A DNA stretch of 64,000 nucleotides from Polytrichum commune. Its lineage: Eukaryota; Streptophyta; Polytrichopsida; Polytrichales; Polytrichaceae. The notes beneath the pieces were generated by a model that was not told the DNA's origin, did not search any database, and saw only the letters and a list, made by a program, of their open reading frames with translations. Made by a program: the position numbers and the translations under genes. The stretch is from positions 69,850,033-69,914,032 of the forward strand of contig OX485804.1 in NCBI GenBank assembly GCA_950295325.1, given 5' to 3'. Below are positions 47,590-60,806 of this stretch, in pieces; the stretch's first letter is position 1, and the number at the start of each line of letters is the position of its first letter.

Positions 47590-47631
47590 TTTAGGGTTTA
47601 GGGTCCTCGGGTGTTGGAGGGTTTAGGGTTT
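47590..47631. repeat. Short interstitial telomere-like sequence
   Basis: TTTAGGGTTTAGGG at 47590-47603 and GGGTTTAGGGTTT at 47619-47631, i.e. four degenerate plant-type units in 42 bases, directly at the copia truncation point. Confidence 0.7.
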
Positions 47632-48119
47632 AATGTTTGTTGACCCTTGGGTGTTGGAGAATGCTTTATCCATAGAGTCCAAGATGTGAACAATATTGCT
47701 GCCGCAGGTAAAGCAAACAAGCCCAAGAAATTCATTTTGCAAATTCCAACACAAAATGTATTTCATTTTCAACTGCATTATAAGAGCAAAAGTGGCATAA
47801 TCTAGTATCTCTAGAGATAAGATACTTGTCAATGTACTTGTCCATTGTCCAATTTCAATGGCAAGTCCATGGTTTGAGTTGTGGTGGGTAGCAATGATTT
47901 TGAGTTGTGATGGAGTCAATGGTTGCTTACAAACAATCCACATTCCTATTTAAGAAATCCTTGAGGTGGAAGTAGACTCATAAATGACCCACTTTGAACT
48001 ATTTATTGCATACATTTTGTTGGGACTATACATGTTAAGAGATTGTCTTTAACTCTTCATCAGCATCTAGATCTGCAGTCAAATCTAAGTTAGGTTCCAG
48101 GACACAAAATCCAGCTTAT
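47632..48119. other. Gene-free spacer
   Basis: No coding or RNA recognised between the telomere-like motif and the dispersed repeat. Confidence 0.5.
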
Positions 48120-48705
48120 AAGGTAATGAGGCCTTAAAGAAACAATTTAAGAAACTTTTGCTGTTTCAGGCAGGTTAGATAGCTTGGAAAGCTTTCAAAA
48201 AAGCTGCAGGAAATCAATTAATTTAAAAAAAATAAAAAAAATAAAAAATCAAGACATTCATATGCAACCTGCAGAAATTCGCAAAGTCGGCTCAAGAAAA
48301 GAGACTTTGGCTCTCCACTAAGGGGGTCTATGGATGTTGGATTGCTATGTGAGAATCACCACAAATTAGCCTTATTGCTAGCAAGGATCTTCTATTAAGT
48401 GAAGGCGTTGTCCCTCTTCTGTGAATCACTTTGTACACCACCTTGTTGAGCGCATAGATCCCTGATTAACCATTGTGATTTACCAAAGATGGCACTCTTC
48501 TAAAAGTGTTTTTGCATTCTTCATACACAGTTATTATGAATGACTGAAGTGGCACTATTTAATGCTATATATCACATATGATTAATCGCTATTACCAATG
48601 ACTTATTCAATGCCACCGTTTCAGTTAGATGTTGACAGCTTATGGATTATAAATAGGCGTCACCAAAAGGAAGCTGTTACTTTGAGGCCTCAGTACCTTA
48701 GGACG
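48120..48705. repeat. Dispersed repeat of about 580 bp, copy 2
   Basis: Partner of 36410-36985, same strand. The TATA-like motif is better kept here (GATTATAAATAGGCGTCACC near 48643). A CA repeat (48749-48763) follows. No ORF. Confidence 0.75.
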
Positions 48706-49231
48706 CTCCACGACAAATACAGTGAGAACCTTGTCTGAGACGTCATTCACACACACACACACAACTCCCACATAGATATCACCAGACTTTGCATGAAAGG
48801 TTGCCATGTATTGCAAAGACCTCAGCACTGGAGACCTCAGTATGGAACATATCACAAACTACCATCCTTGGAGCTTGTAACACGAAGTACAAAAAGAAAT
48901 AAATTGTGCCAGTATGAAGATAAAATACTTACAACTCTTGGACACCTTACCATACAGGATCTGCAACACATTTAACGCTCAATATGGGAGAAACAATATG
49001 CATTCCTACTTTACACGCTGCTACAATTAGACAGACGAGCCATTGAACGTCAACCCAACTTTGAACAACCCCTAAATCTAATGACAGGTCTAAGTGGCCT
49101 TCATCAGAATAGGATGATACTAGACACTACAGGTGCTTTGACAACTACCTACTATGACAATTTTGAAGTCCTACTGTCAAGGGTGAAGACCAAGAGCCTT
49201 TAAAGCTAGAAATTGGTGAGAAATTAACGAC

Positions 49232-52200
49232 CTAGAAAGCACTCCACACATTTGAATGCATTGGAGTCTGTGCACCTCCGCTGAATGGCCCTGTACTGCC
49301 AAATGGTCCAAAGGGATCAGCTTCATCATCAGAACCAAACCCCCGTCGGCGTTCAACATCAGTCTTCACACTGTTGAAGGAATCAAACCTTTGCATTGAC
49401 TTTCCACCATCACGGACCATGAAATTATGATCATCACTTGCCCCTGAGTCAGAAGAAAAACAGGAAGTGTTAAAAGGTGCAGTTTAAAAAAAAACCCAGT
49501 AATCTATACAAGCTCTGCATTTCTATGCACAATGTAATCAAGGAGGCATTTAAATAATTATTTATGAATAGTGAATCCGACGCTCTCAATTGAGTCTAGG
49601 TGTGAGACCTAAATTTCCACTATTGCCAAAAAATCGGAACTGCAACGTGATTTGTCAGAACAAAGCATTGTAGGCAATGCTATGTCAATTGCAGCTTTAA
49701 AATAAGGGAGCCATTTGCATATCACAAAAAACGCCTTAGTTGGTGCAGTGACTCATTGTGTTTGTGTTTATTTCATAGTCTGTAATATTGTGTTTATTTC
49801 ATCTTTCCATGAAAGAGATAATTCCTTCAGAAGTGTCACACTTGGTGAAGTAATCCCCAAAATTGCAAAAATATCAAATTTGAACATTTAGTAAATGCTC
49901 TTATGAAGGTCGGAGGAATGTATAAGTGAAGGGTGCAAGCTACCATTGTAGCAAACTTATTGGATGTCAACAAAATCCCATCAAGAATAATACGCTGTGA
50001 CCTTGCAAATTACACTTATTAGTTGCTCTTGAAATAGACTCAAAGGTTCAATTAGATTCATTTACTACATTAGGCAAGACTTGGAAGCAGAATGATACTA
50101 TTAGGGGAGCCAGTGTGATCAACCTGAGCCTCTTGCAGGCGCTGCAGGGCTACCTGGACCAAATGAATCAAATGCCAAGAAACTTCCACTTGAATATGGG
50201 TCATCCCTCTTTGAAGGGCCAGGGCTGCCTCCAAACAGAGATGGTGTAGTGTCAGACGCTGAGGCACCTCCAAACAATGACTTTGAACCCTTTGGAGAGC
50301 CAAATGCGTTCTTAGGAGAGCCAAACCCATACTTGGGTGACCCAAAAGCATTCTTAGGGGAACCAAATGCATTTGACCTTGGCGAGTCAAATGCTGTTCG
50401 AGGAGAACCAAAGGCATTCTTGTAGTCATCGTGGCCATTTCTGTCGAAACCCCATCCAGGACTGGAGCTCCCACCGAATCCTCTTGCCCCTGGGCTAGAT
50501 TCCCTTATAGATTTATCAAAACCTCCAGGACTTGATATCCTTATTGAACCATCAAAGAGTGCTCCCCTGGGACTTGAAACATGCAAAGTATCCATGTCAA
50601 GGGAGTCCACAATCGAGCCTTGCTCTTTTCCAAACCGGGTTTGTGAGCGTGAGCTTGACATGTCTATTGAAGTCTGCACAGTGAACAAAAATATTATCAG
50701 ATGCCAATTTGTTACCATAAGTGTAACTGCACCTAAACTTTAGTACATGTAGAAAAATTAAAGCAAAAAGTTGTTGCGCCAAATTGATGAAAGGTTCTGA
50801 GGATTGTTGAGAAGGAAACAGGAAGTCAAATTAATGCTACCTGTGTGCTAGGGGGGTTGCTGGCCTGTTGCCCCCATGAAGCTCTGAAACCAGAATCTGA
50901 ATCTTCCTCATAAGATGTCCAAGCTGCGTGGCTGTCACCAAAAGGGTCACTAGAATTGAAAGAGGTTCGTCCTTGGTTGAAGCTGTCATCAGGCAATATA
51001 TAGCGATTGTTAGGTCTCATGTTTAGGATATCCAACTTGAGAAAGTGAGATAAGCAAGTGAATATAGATCTCATGTTTATCATATCCAACTTGATATTGC
51101 CAGACAAATCACATGGATTGCACCATAATATTGACCAAGAACTGCATGGTAGCTTAGTTGAAAAGCTATCATAGAAAAATAGTTCTTAAACTGTCCATTG
51201 CAGAAGACAAAATTGTCAAATCATCAAGCAATGCCATGACAGGTTGCCAACTTCCTGAGCATTTGTAACAAGTTTGAGTATGTCACCCCTGAATCTTGTT
51301 ATCATATTAATAGGTAACATCTTCTGACATGAAACAGCACATTGAGACAGTATAAGCAAAATATGTACTTGTAAACTTGTAACTCTAGCAACAATAACAA
51401 ATAGTCTGAACCAGAAAGTTGCAACCTTTTAGAAGGTGAACCAAAGCTGGTGGCACCAATGATTGCATCTCTCCCAAAATCTTGAGAATCCATTGATGAG
51501 TACCTGCATAGACCTCAAACTCAGCGACAGCTCCTAATTCATGATTAGACTGCTTCAAAACCTCAAAAGACAAACATCAGCACTGAGGAAATAATCACCT
51601 TTGACTCTTGCTGGTATCGAAGGTGGGTTCAGTGTGTAGGGAGCCAGACGTTGAAGTATCATGATCAGGACTCTCCACACTATTTCTGGTAAAAGTGTCA
51701 CTGCCACCTGCAGACCGGAAGTCTGTGTGGGACTCCTTAGGAAGAGTGGAAGAGTACTCTTCATCTCCTGTTTCAAATGTATCAGAATGTAGGGTGGGTT
51801 CTGATGAAAAGTCAAAACCGTCATCAAAAAGGCTTTCACCATTACCCCAAGGTGCTGAGTAAGCAGACTTGGCAGTGGAAGAGTAGTCTTCAGTTAAATC
51901 ATCCATGATATCTTGGGCATTCATGAATCCTGTAGCACTCCACAGATTGATGGTTCAGAAACATACAACACAAAGACATTAGGAATTACTCGATCCTAGA
52001 GGTGACAGGAAGATACAGTCATCCAGGACAAGAAGAATATATAGAAACAAATAAATAGGTAAATTAAAAACGACCAACCTTCATCATCAAACTTGTCCCA
52101 GTCCTCGTCCCACTCGACAGAATTCTCTGGAATGCCTTGAAAACCTGTCAAAAACATGTCACAAAGCACTCCATAATTTGGATCTGTACCTCTAGGAATA

Positions 52201-55200
52201 TGGAATTCTTAAACAATGCTGTAATTATTGATTGAGCAGTAAGAATATAGAACCTGATAATGGGCATGAGGTGGATAGGAATGGTTGGAGGATATTTGCA
52301 TATTCTATATGTAACTAGTAGTGAGCAAATATGGAAGAAGCATACCAAAGGGAACCTCGATAGGAATTGCTGACTTTGGTTTGACCCCAAGAGCTCTGCC
52401 CCTTTCATTGAGGATTTTCTTCAATTTGTCTAAGTTCACTGATATCTGATCAGCAAGAGTCTGGAAGGCCAACAGACAAAAAGAAATTAGGAATGCTCCA
52501 TTACCTTTTACATTCATTCTACCAACATTTTGCTCCTTTCTACTTATAAACCCTAAAACTGTCTCTGGGGATAAGCCTTGGTATCGATTTGAAGAAGCAA
52601 CACACTACTGATTCAAATAGCCTCATTGTGTAAAGAGATGTTTTAGAGCACTCAAAAAACCACATACAGGAAACATGTAAATCAGAATCTTTCCCATATC
52701 TGTTGAAGTGTTTCCCTTCAAATTTATGCAAAAACTCTGACTGATGTCATTTCCACATGGACAAAGAGGTTTCAAGTTAAACTCTAGAATGCCAATAACA
52801 TGTTGCTCAAACTATGAGACTGTTATACCCAGGCTATTCTGATTAAATTTTTCAAATCAGTCCTTTCATAGGGTCCAGTAAGAACCTGGCCCCCTATATG
52901 TTTGTAGCTAATGATTCCCATCTTCATCCCACGAAACTAGATCAGGGTGAACAGTAGTGAAGGTTTTCTATTTACCTGAAGAAGGTCATTGCCATCTCCA
53001 TCCTTTTCCAGTTTTGCAATTGCATTGTATAGTTCCATCTTCTTCTCCTGTGGAATGGAAATAAAAAGGTCAGACAGATGTGCGCACATCCCCTCTGCAG
53101 CTACTAACCTCAGGTGTGATTGGAACCCAGATATTTAGACAAGTACATTGGGGTATCATCACATGGAAGAGTTATTATAACCCAGATGTACACTCCAGAG
53201 TGAAAGAAGCTTCCACATAACACACGGGCACAAACATATTACTGCAATGTCTTAAGCCTCATTTACCCACCTTGATATGCACAGTAATACACTATATGAT
53301 GCATAGATGCCACTCTGAGAACAGACATGAGAAAGGAGTTGAACTGCACACCTGAATATCTCGAAAAGCTGCTTCTTCAGCTTGCAGCCGTGAACTCACC
53401 TCGCCTGCTGCCTTGAAACGTTGGTCATACTTTCTGGACAGCGTGTCCATCTGAGAGACCAAGACAAAATCAGCTATCAAGCAGAAAGCCATCACGTGTC
53501 TCAGAATGCTAGGGAGCCTGATTACTTTAGGAAGGATAATCAAATGTGAAACCAAAACAACAGACACTAGGCACCCACAAGACAGTTCCAATCATTTAAT
53601 AAACTGCCGAGGGAAGACACAAGATACCAATAGGTCTTAACAAAGGTCAAAGATGCGGCAAGGCATGGCTTCAAATGGTACCACATGTGCACTGATAAAG
53701 CAAATAGCATCACAAATGAGAAAAGACACACATGGATGAGAAAGGAATTATACCTCTCGTCTATCTGTTGCAACACTCTCTGTAACTTCATTCAGCCGAT
53801 TGTCACATCGGCTTTTGAACAAAATCTGTGCAAATAAACAAGACTTTATTATCACATGCCAATGAGTTCTCTTGAGATAATTACTGGACTTGCACAATGT
53901 AAGTGAAGATTCAGCAATATGTTGTACCTAGAAATCTACAGCACCAAATATGCTAGTAGAAAGAATATACACAACTCACAATTTCTTGCAACTTTGCTCG
54001 GTACAGCTCAATCTTTTCCTTGTAATCCGATATCTCCTTGTCGAGCTCAAACACCTATATCTCAAGAAAGAATTCCACATGCCAGCAATACATCAATTGA
54101 GAAGATAGAAATATTAGGAAGTAAATAGAAGGGGATCATGAACAATCAGAAGAATCTTTCATCTCCCAAAATCAATCAGAGTAGCACCTTCTTGTCAGCC
54201 TCCTCTGCAGCTTTGTGTTTGGTTTTCAGCATTTCTTGTTCGTCACGACTCAGTTGATTTACAAGGTTAGCTTCCAAAACTGGCACTTTAGACACATATG
54301 GTTCACGAACAGAAGAGCCCTCTCCTGGAAGTGGAAGGCCTCGGTCAGGCATCTGTAAAGTTTGGGAAGCGTGAACTGGTGGTTGTCTGGAAGAAGGATC
54401 ATTGTGAGGGACTGGGGCCTGAGCTTGAGGAACACCTGCACATAAATAAATCTAAAGTGTCAATTATAAATGATGACATGTACTTATAATGCACATGCTA
54501 GATAAAATAGGAGAAAAAACACATAAATTACATTTGAACCATGTACCTGCTCCCATTTAGTATATGGCAATTTTATCAAACCCAGATGCCTTCCAGCATC
54601 TGCTGACGACCAACATATACCTCGAATATACAAACCACATATGCAAAGACGTATTGAAAAGCATACTTTGGACCTCGACTTCATGTTGACTCTTATGCCA
54701 TGCATCTTGATTCTGGAAGACAAGTTGCTGAGGTCCTATAACATGATTCTGGACTTTCTGCTCTGCTGCCAAACTTGAAATAGACTGACAGAAATTTGCA
54801 GTTCCATAACCAACATCAGAAGGGATTAAGATATCTTGAGACCTGGAATGTGTCGCCAAACAGAAGTGTTCTGTACACCATGACCTTCAGGACCTTGACC
54901 TATCGATCCTTCAAGAGTCGGCAGGTGTATGCCAGGAGGTGCTACAGATGGAAGCATCCGACCTTCTCGATGGCGTTCCATAAAGTAAAGGGCGGTACAA
55001 AATTCATGCAGTGACAGCATGCTGTCATTGTCTTGATCAGACAGATCCCAAATTTGCTTCAATATCCCTGAGGAACAGAATACTTAAAACACTGTCAGCA
55101 AAGGAATTGGTGCAACTACAAATGCCACTTAAAATACAAGGAGAGGTCATGCTCAGCCTCTTTAACATGCAAACAGAAGAATCAATCATCAAGATAAGGA

Positions 55201-58200
55201 GAGTCTTATCATTATTCTCTTACTATTTTGAAGGTGTTAAGCTCCCCCTCCCATTTTAAGACTGTCACAAACAACTTTGTAAAATACTGAGCAGAAGAAA
55301 CAGTACTGCAATAAATCCACCTCTTGGAAGTTGCCAGCTCAAGAAAAGCTCGCGGGCCTGTTGTCCTGTGATTTTGCCATCTTTATCTGTGTCCACTTGA
55401 GTAAACACTTTAGTATATCTCAGCACATCATTTTGAGTCATTTGTGGCCATGAATCTGGCATGCCTGGACTAGCTTGTGGTCTTCCTCCAGTCAAAGAAT
55501 CCATCTGAATTGGCCCTGGCTTAGCTGGACCTTCAGAAACATTACCCACTCCAGATATCCCTCCCATGTTTATCGTTGATACTTGCACAACAGGAGGGGC
55601 AGCAGAAACGTTGGCTGGCTCTGCTCCGAACATTGAGGCATCAAGCTGAGAGGGAGTAGATTTGGATTTGGGGGCAGTGAAAGATACAGGCTTCTCAGGC
55701 TGGCCTGAAGAAGCTGTATTTGTGCCCAATGTAGAAGCTGGTATGGATGTGGAGTAACTATTAGTTGAGGCGGCCTTTAACCCTCCACTAAAAAGATCGA
55801 TGCCTGAATCAAAGGCTGCCCCAACAACCGCCTGCTTAGCCAATCCCTGAGATGGAGGCTGTCCCCAAGTGGCTGTTGTTGAACTTGAATTTGGATAAGT
55901 GGGAAGAGACCCATCGGAAGTGGTGGGTGTTGCAGGCCTGGAAGGAACTAAAGTAGGAGTTGTCAGTGAGCTGGGGACTGAGTTCCCACTTGTAGAGTTT
56001 GAGGGTTGACTCACAGCAACAGGAGCTGAGCCCTTTGGTGGCCATGCTGAATTTGTGGTGAATAGGCTCCCAAGAGATGGTCGAGTCTGCTGAGAACCAG
56101 GAGCTGGTGGCCCTGCCATATTCTGTGTTCCAAATCCAGTGGGTGCTACCTGTACCTGTCCCAGAGATGGCGGGTATCGTGATAGGCTACTTGTTTGACT
56201 AGTAAGTCGGGACCCTCCAGACACACTGCTTGTCTGTGGGCTGAGCTGTTTGGGAGGCCCTCCATGTCCAAGTTGCGTCGTTGGTGCACTGTTTGTATGA
56301 GGAGAAAATTTCTTTGCAGGACCTCCTCCATAATCAACCTGTGAACCTGACAAGCTAGCTACCTGTGTAGTGAGTTGCCTCGGCTGAACACCACCATTGG
56401 TCCCTTGAGAACTAGGAGGTTGAGGAGCTTGCTTTTCATTGACTCGTTGAGCACTGGAGCCAGAAGGCTGCAAAGAGGTTGCAGTTTGCACATTAGTTAC
56501 TGACGAAGGGAATGCAGGAGCCCCACCTGGGGGACCTGCTTGGTTTGCTGGCTGCCCAGAACCTGAAACAGGACCTGGAGGGGTGTTGATCCGAGGAGGT
56601 GGAATTTGAGCAGCCGCAGGACCTGTCAAAGCTGCCCGTACTAATTCTGGAGTTAGGTCCCTTCCTGTTTGTGCCACAGTCACCAGCTTCAATGCATTGT
56701 AGAACTCTACCCTTGACAAAAAACCACTCCGCCCTTGATCGGCAAATTGCCATATCTGCATCATCAAACGCCCTTCCGACTTCAGTCTTCACAATACCAG
56801 CAAAACAACGATAACGACTCCAGGCATGCCGCAAGTATCTACTATACACCTTGGAGACTTTGAACGGTGATCGCATGGGTATTTGCTGTTTCTATTTTCA
56901 AAACGTCAGCAGTCGACAGCAGTATGTTGAGGACAGTGCGGGGATGGACTGGGACATTGATTCATAAGCACGGGGTCAACGAGTCGGTACCTACTAGTCC
57001 TTTATATATAATAACGGTGGAATAATATTTTAACGATCTCTCGACAGCTGGAGAAGAGTTCTGTATACCAGAACTTTCTCAAACCAATGTATAAAGTCGT
57101 ATCCAGACACCTGCTACCAAACATCCAATAAATATGCGCCTAACAACAGGTCATACTATGAAATGGAAAAATTCCGACTTCAGATACTATCAGAGTGGCG
57201 CACAACCTAGAACTTAATAGCTCACAGAAGAACCTTCCCATATGAATCGCGAAAGGGCTCACTTTCCTCCCTGTCTCTCTGCCTCTGACAATTTGAAGGT
57301 GAGTTGACCCAAATACGTGCAAACTGAATGATCTATCACAATTCTGTAGGAAAACAACTAGTCAAACATATCAATTTAATGTTATGATGTAACAGCATCA
57401 TTGTGTCGAAAGGTTATCCTCTCCTTCACACGTTTCACGCCCAGAGTGATACAATTCATAAGTAACCATATCTCCCGACACACTTTTATCTCCTTCATTT
57501 CAAAGGGCAGTGATCCTGAAACTAGACAGGTTCAGCAGGACTGGAAGGTTCTATCAATTATGACCAGGGGAGAGGAGAGAGGTTCCCCTGCAGTGATTTT
57601 GCAGATCTTTAGTACAGACCTAAACTTGAAGAATGTGCACACAGTGAATACAACCTGATTTAGTGATGTAATAGTGTGAGATGGATTCAGGGACAATATA
57701 CAATGATTCCGCAAAGATCTGTAATGGGGCTACTTTTCAAGTTTCAGACAATAGCTAGGGGTGAACCCATTGAGAATCATCGGGGCATGGTAATATACAG
57801 ATCAAAATGCAAACTGGTGAACCTAATCGGAGAGAACCAAGTGAAGTAAGCTACCAAGATGGAAACACTGTTCGCTACCATCATGCGATGATTCTTTCGA
57901 ACCATAGACCTTGACAACTCAACTCCCTCACCAAACTCCTTAGGGAAGCTTAATACTCCCCTGTGCAAAGATGCAACCTACACTCCATCGAACAAGTTTT
58001 TTCAAAGGGAGGACTATGACAACAGGGCTCGTCGTGCATGATCATCAAATGTTGGGAGTGATTAAAGTGCCGCCTGACCTTTGCAAGGGTCATTTGAGGC
58101 AGACCTGCCCCCTGAAAGAATGCCACAGCCTCTTGACCACTGATGCGCCCATCCTTGTTAAGGTCTGCTCTTCGGAAGAAGGAATCGAAGACCTCCGCAT

Positions 58201-58207
58201 TCGCCAT
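49232..58207 (-). CDS. EH-domain protein of the TPLATE complex (AtEH1/Pan1, AtEH2/Pan1-like)
   Basis: Fifteen exons on the minus strand: 58207-58079, 56755-55321, 55067-54843, 54435-54188, 54054-53980, 53825-53754, 53450-53352, 53047-52976, 52460-52346, 52144-52079, 51929-51599, 51503-51426, 50982-50841, 50673-50124, 49443-49232. All joins are GT-AG and in phase, giving 1282 residues. EH domain 1 spans about residues 1-95 (FFRRADLNKDGRISG, IWQFADQGRSGFL), a long Pro/Ser/Gln-rich linker follows, EH domain 2 about 478-570 (VDTDKDGKITGQQA, ILKQIWDLSDQDND), a coiled coil about 645-800 (FKSRCDNRLNEV, AAFRDIQEKKMELY), then WDEDWDKFDDEG near 840. The Ser/Asp/Phe-rich tail ends in RFDSFNS and DPFGPFGSTGPF motifs shared with Arabidopsis homologues. 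The family adapts cargo and membrane in clathrin-mediated endocytosis and actin-linked autophagy. An extra ATG 27 bases upstream (58234) is in frame. Exon 14 encodes repeated FGSPK units. Confidence 0.95.
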
Positions 58208-58690
58208 GGTTCCTCTCCTCTCGCCACCCGTCACCAGAAACCCTAGACTGCAAACAACCGGGAGGAACGGATCCTCCGATCAATTTCGGACACAAGCAAA
58301 GAAGCTCCTGGTCACGCACACGGCGGAGAGCAATGCGCCCGCCCTCTTGCCTCCATCGGACGCGTCCGAACGTTCCAGGTGCAGAAAGAGGGAGTTACAT
58401 CCTCCGATGCGGAGCGGCCACGCGGATGAAAACAAAGCGAGGAACTAATGGCCAGGCCGTAGTTAGTACAAAAGATGTGGTCCGATTCACAGAAAAGCCA
58501 GAAGAGACGGTGAAGGTGAATGCGAGGAAGGAAGGAAGGGAGGAAGACGATCGAAATAATGAGGTGAGCGAGGCCAGGAGCAGATCGGAGGTTGCGAAGA
58601 CGAGAAACAGGGCCGGAGAAGAGAGAGAGACAGAGACAGAGACAGAGAGCCCTAAGGGTGGACTCTGTAATAATTTAAGACCCCCTCACA
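58208..58690 (-). promoter_or_regulatory. 5' leader and promoter of the EH gene
   Basis: GC-richer island immediately 5' of the start codon, with a GA-rich tract on the plus strand (GAGACAGAGACAGAGACAG near 58630), i.e. a CT-rich leader in the sense strand. Plus-strand ORFs here are shadows. Confidence 0.5.
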
Positions 58691-58747
58691 TTATATGAGC
58701 CATGGGTCTACCATAGTACAATACAATAACTTAGAGGTCCTAGCTTA

Positions 58748-59010
58748 AGGCCACTTCACACACAAGACTGAAGGCATGTGACCATTGCAATCTAAGAGCT
58801 CTCATTGGTCAAAAAGGAGGAGATCATTCAAGTCCACTTCACACTAGAAGGTGACAGCTCAAACGTCCAAAGAAAATTTCATGGATGAAAAGTCTACATG
58901 GAGTCCTAAATGGCAAAGTATGGATAATGTTTTATAGTATGCCAGAATTTGCATGAGGCCAACCTCGAAGAGGTAGGTTTGATGCAAACTCCGGCAGACC
59001 ATGACAGTCG
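58748..59010. mobile_element. Truncated Tourist-like MITE
   Basis: Left end AGGCCACTTCACACACAAG preceded by TTA, followed by the family's internal text (GACTGAAGGCATGTGACCAT, CTCATTGGTCAAAAAGG, GTCCACTTCACACTAGA, GAGGTAGGTTTGATGC). The right terminus is lost near 59010. Confidence 0.65.
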
Positions 59011-60806
59011 AATAGATAGATGTCATTGGTTGTCGTGGTTATTTTAATATTTTGGTCCATCAACAATTTCTTCAAGAGAGAGGGTCGTCTCTCCCAGTTG
59101 TTCATAACTCCAAGTTTTAGAGCTTGCTAATACGTGTATTTGTAGTAGATATTTTTATTAAAAAACATTGTAATTATTTATGTATAGTGTTGGTTTCTCA
59201 CAAGATGGCAATAATTCCAAAACCCAACAATAGAGCCAAAATTCTCATTGGATGAAATGGACCCTCGTTGGCAAGTAAGAGTTTCAATAATTTTCAATTG
59301 TTTCGTGATGTAGAATCAGAAGTAATTGGATCACAAATGCCACCAAATTACAAAGGTAGTGGAGATGCGATCATAGCAAGAAAGGTGGAGTAAATAACAA
59401 CAAAGCAAGAAAACCGTATTAAGAACATTAGATGTGGGGCATCAATTTCAAAATCGAAAAGAACACCCAAGATGTAATTCAATTTGGAGATTCAGAAGGT
59501 GACGAAGATGTCCTCGTTAAAAGACAAAAGTATGAAATTAAAACCCTCATTGCAATCTGTAGCGACATGGAAAAAAATTGCAAAATCAACAAGTAAACAA
59601 TGTATGTAATAGTTTGTTTGAAATGGGGATATGAAAATTGCAAAAATCATATTCATATTGAGATTGAGCCAACCGGGTTTTCTAAAAGGCCTTGTCTTTG
59701 TCTCTTCTCCTGAGTCTCTCAAACCCCCCCCCCCCCCCCGCCGATAATGTACTGAACACTTCAGGCATGAATGAAAAATCAAACTCTAGACCTCGGGAAT
59801 TGAACCAACTCCTTTATGAAGGCTTAAACCACCGAATCATTTTTCTCAAGTTGAAAGAGTTTGAGACATTTTCTATTTAATCAAAGATTAGCTTACTTTA
59901 ATTTGCAATGTTTATATGTAGGCATGAATAAATATTTGGATTAAGCTCCATGTTTGTATAATTGCAATTTTTCACACTTTAGGAAGAACATGGTTGGCTT
60001 GTAAGAAGAAATATAAAGTACTTATGATTGAGTACAAAAATGACAAACGTTCATAGTAAATTTCAAGTCATAATAGACGTGAATGTCAGTACTATGAGCA
60101 AATGGATACGTGAAATTGACTATGTGCAATTGTAATCAATCAAATGGTAGCAAATACTCAAGATGATGATGAACAACAAAGCAATAAAGATATGGAATAA
60201 AATTCACATGATAGAATATTACCTCCAAGTACCACAAAAGACAAAATGAAGAAATTTCAAAACAAGATAAAAATGAATTTTGAAGCAAGTAGTTATCAAA
60301 ATCTTCTAGTTTGATAACTACTAGTTTGTAGTATTTTCATACTACAATCAATTGATTAAAGAATATAAATATTTATATGACAACATTAATACAAAATTAT
60401 AATCATTTGCTCATGTCGGATTCAATGTCTATATTTTAAACTTCTATGTTTGATTATTTACAAAGTTCATGTTGTCATAATGATTTGGCTATTGCTTCAT
60501 GCATTTTGGTAGCCTCTAGCAATAAATTTTCATACTTTTCATTTTTTATCAAGAAAATTTTAGTCTCTTTGTTAATGTCTTCACATCTTCCTAGATTATT
60601 TTTTCTAACATCACACAAATAAACTTAAATATATTATGAGATGCATGAGTTTTTTGTTTGAACATTTTTTTTTTGAGTCAAAGAACTCAATAATAATTTA
60701 TCGGTGAATCCTATGTTTCTCTTAAATGCCCACACACTGTGCTCGCTCATCTTCATGCTCTCAAAACAAATGCTAACGGTCGCGTAATTAACACTACACA
60801 CACATT
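59011..60806. other. Gene-free, strongly AT-rich DNA
   Basis: No gene recognised. Contains the C16 run at 59724-59739 and many A/T homopolymers. The 3' part may be the flank or lost 5' half of the gypsy element. Confidence 0.5.
59724..59739. repeat. C16 homopolymer
   Basis: Joint longest C run in the window. Confidence 0.85.

Noticed and set aside
48749-48763. CA repeat as a feature of interest
   Set aside because: Ordinary short microsatellite.
55836-56337. Alternative-frame ORFs inside the large EH exon
   Set aside because: They overlap the 1435-bp coding exon whose frame carries the EH domains and linker.
58143-58698. Arg-rich plus-strand ORFs at the EH promoter
   Set aside because: No domain; explained by the GA-rich leader read antisense.
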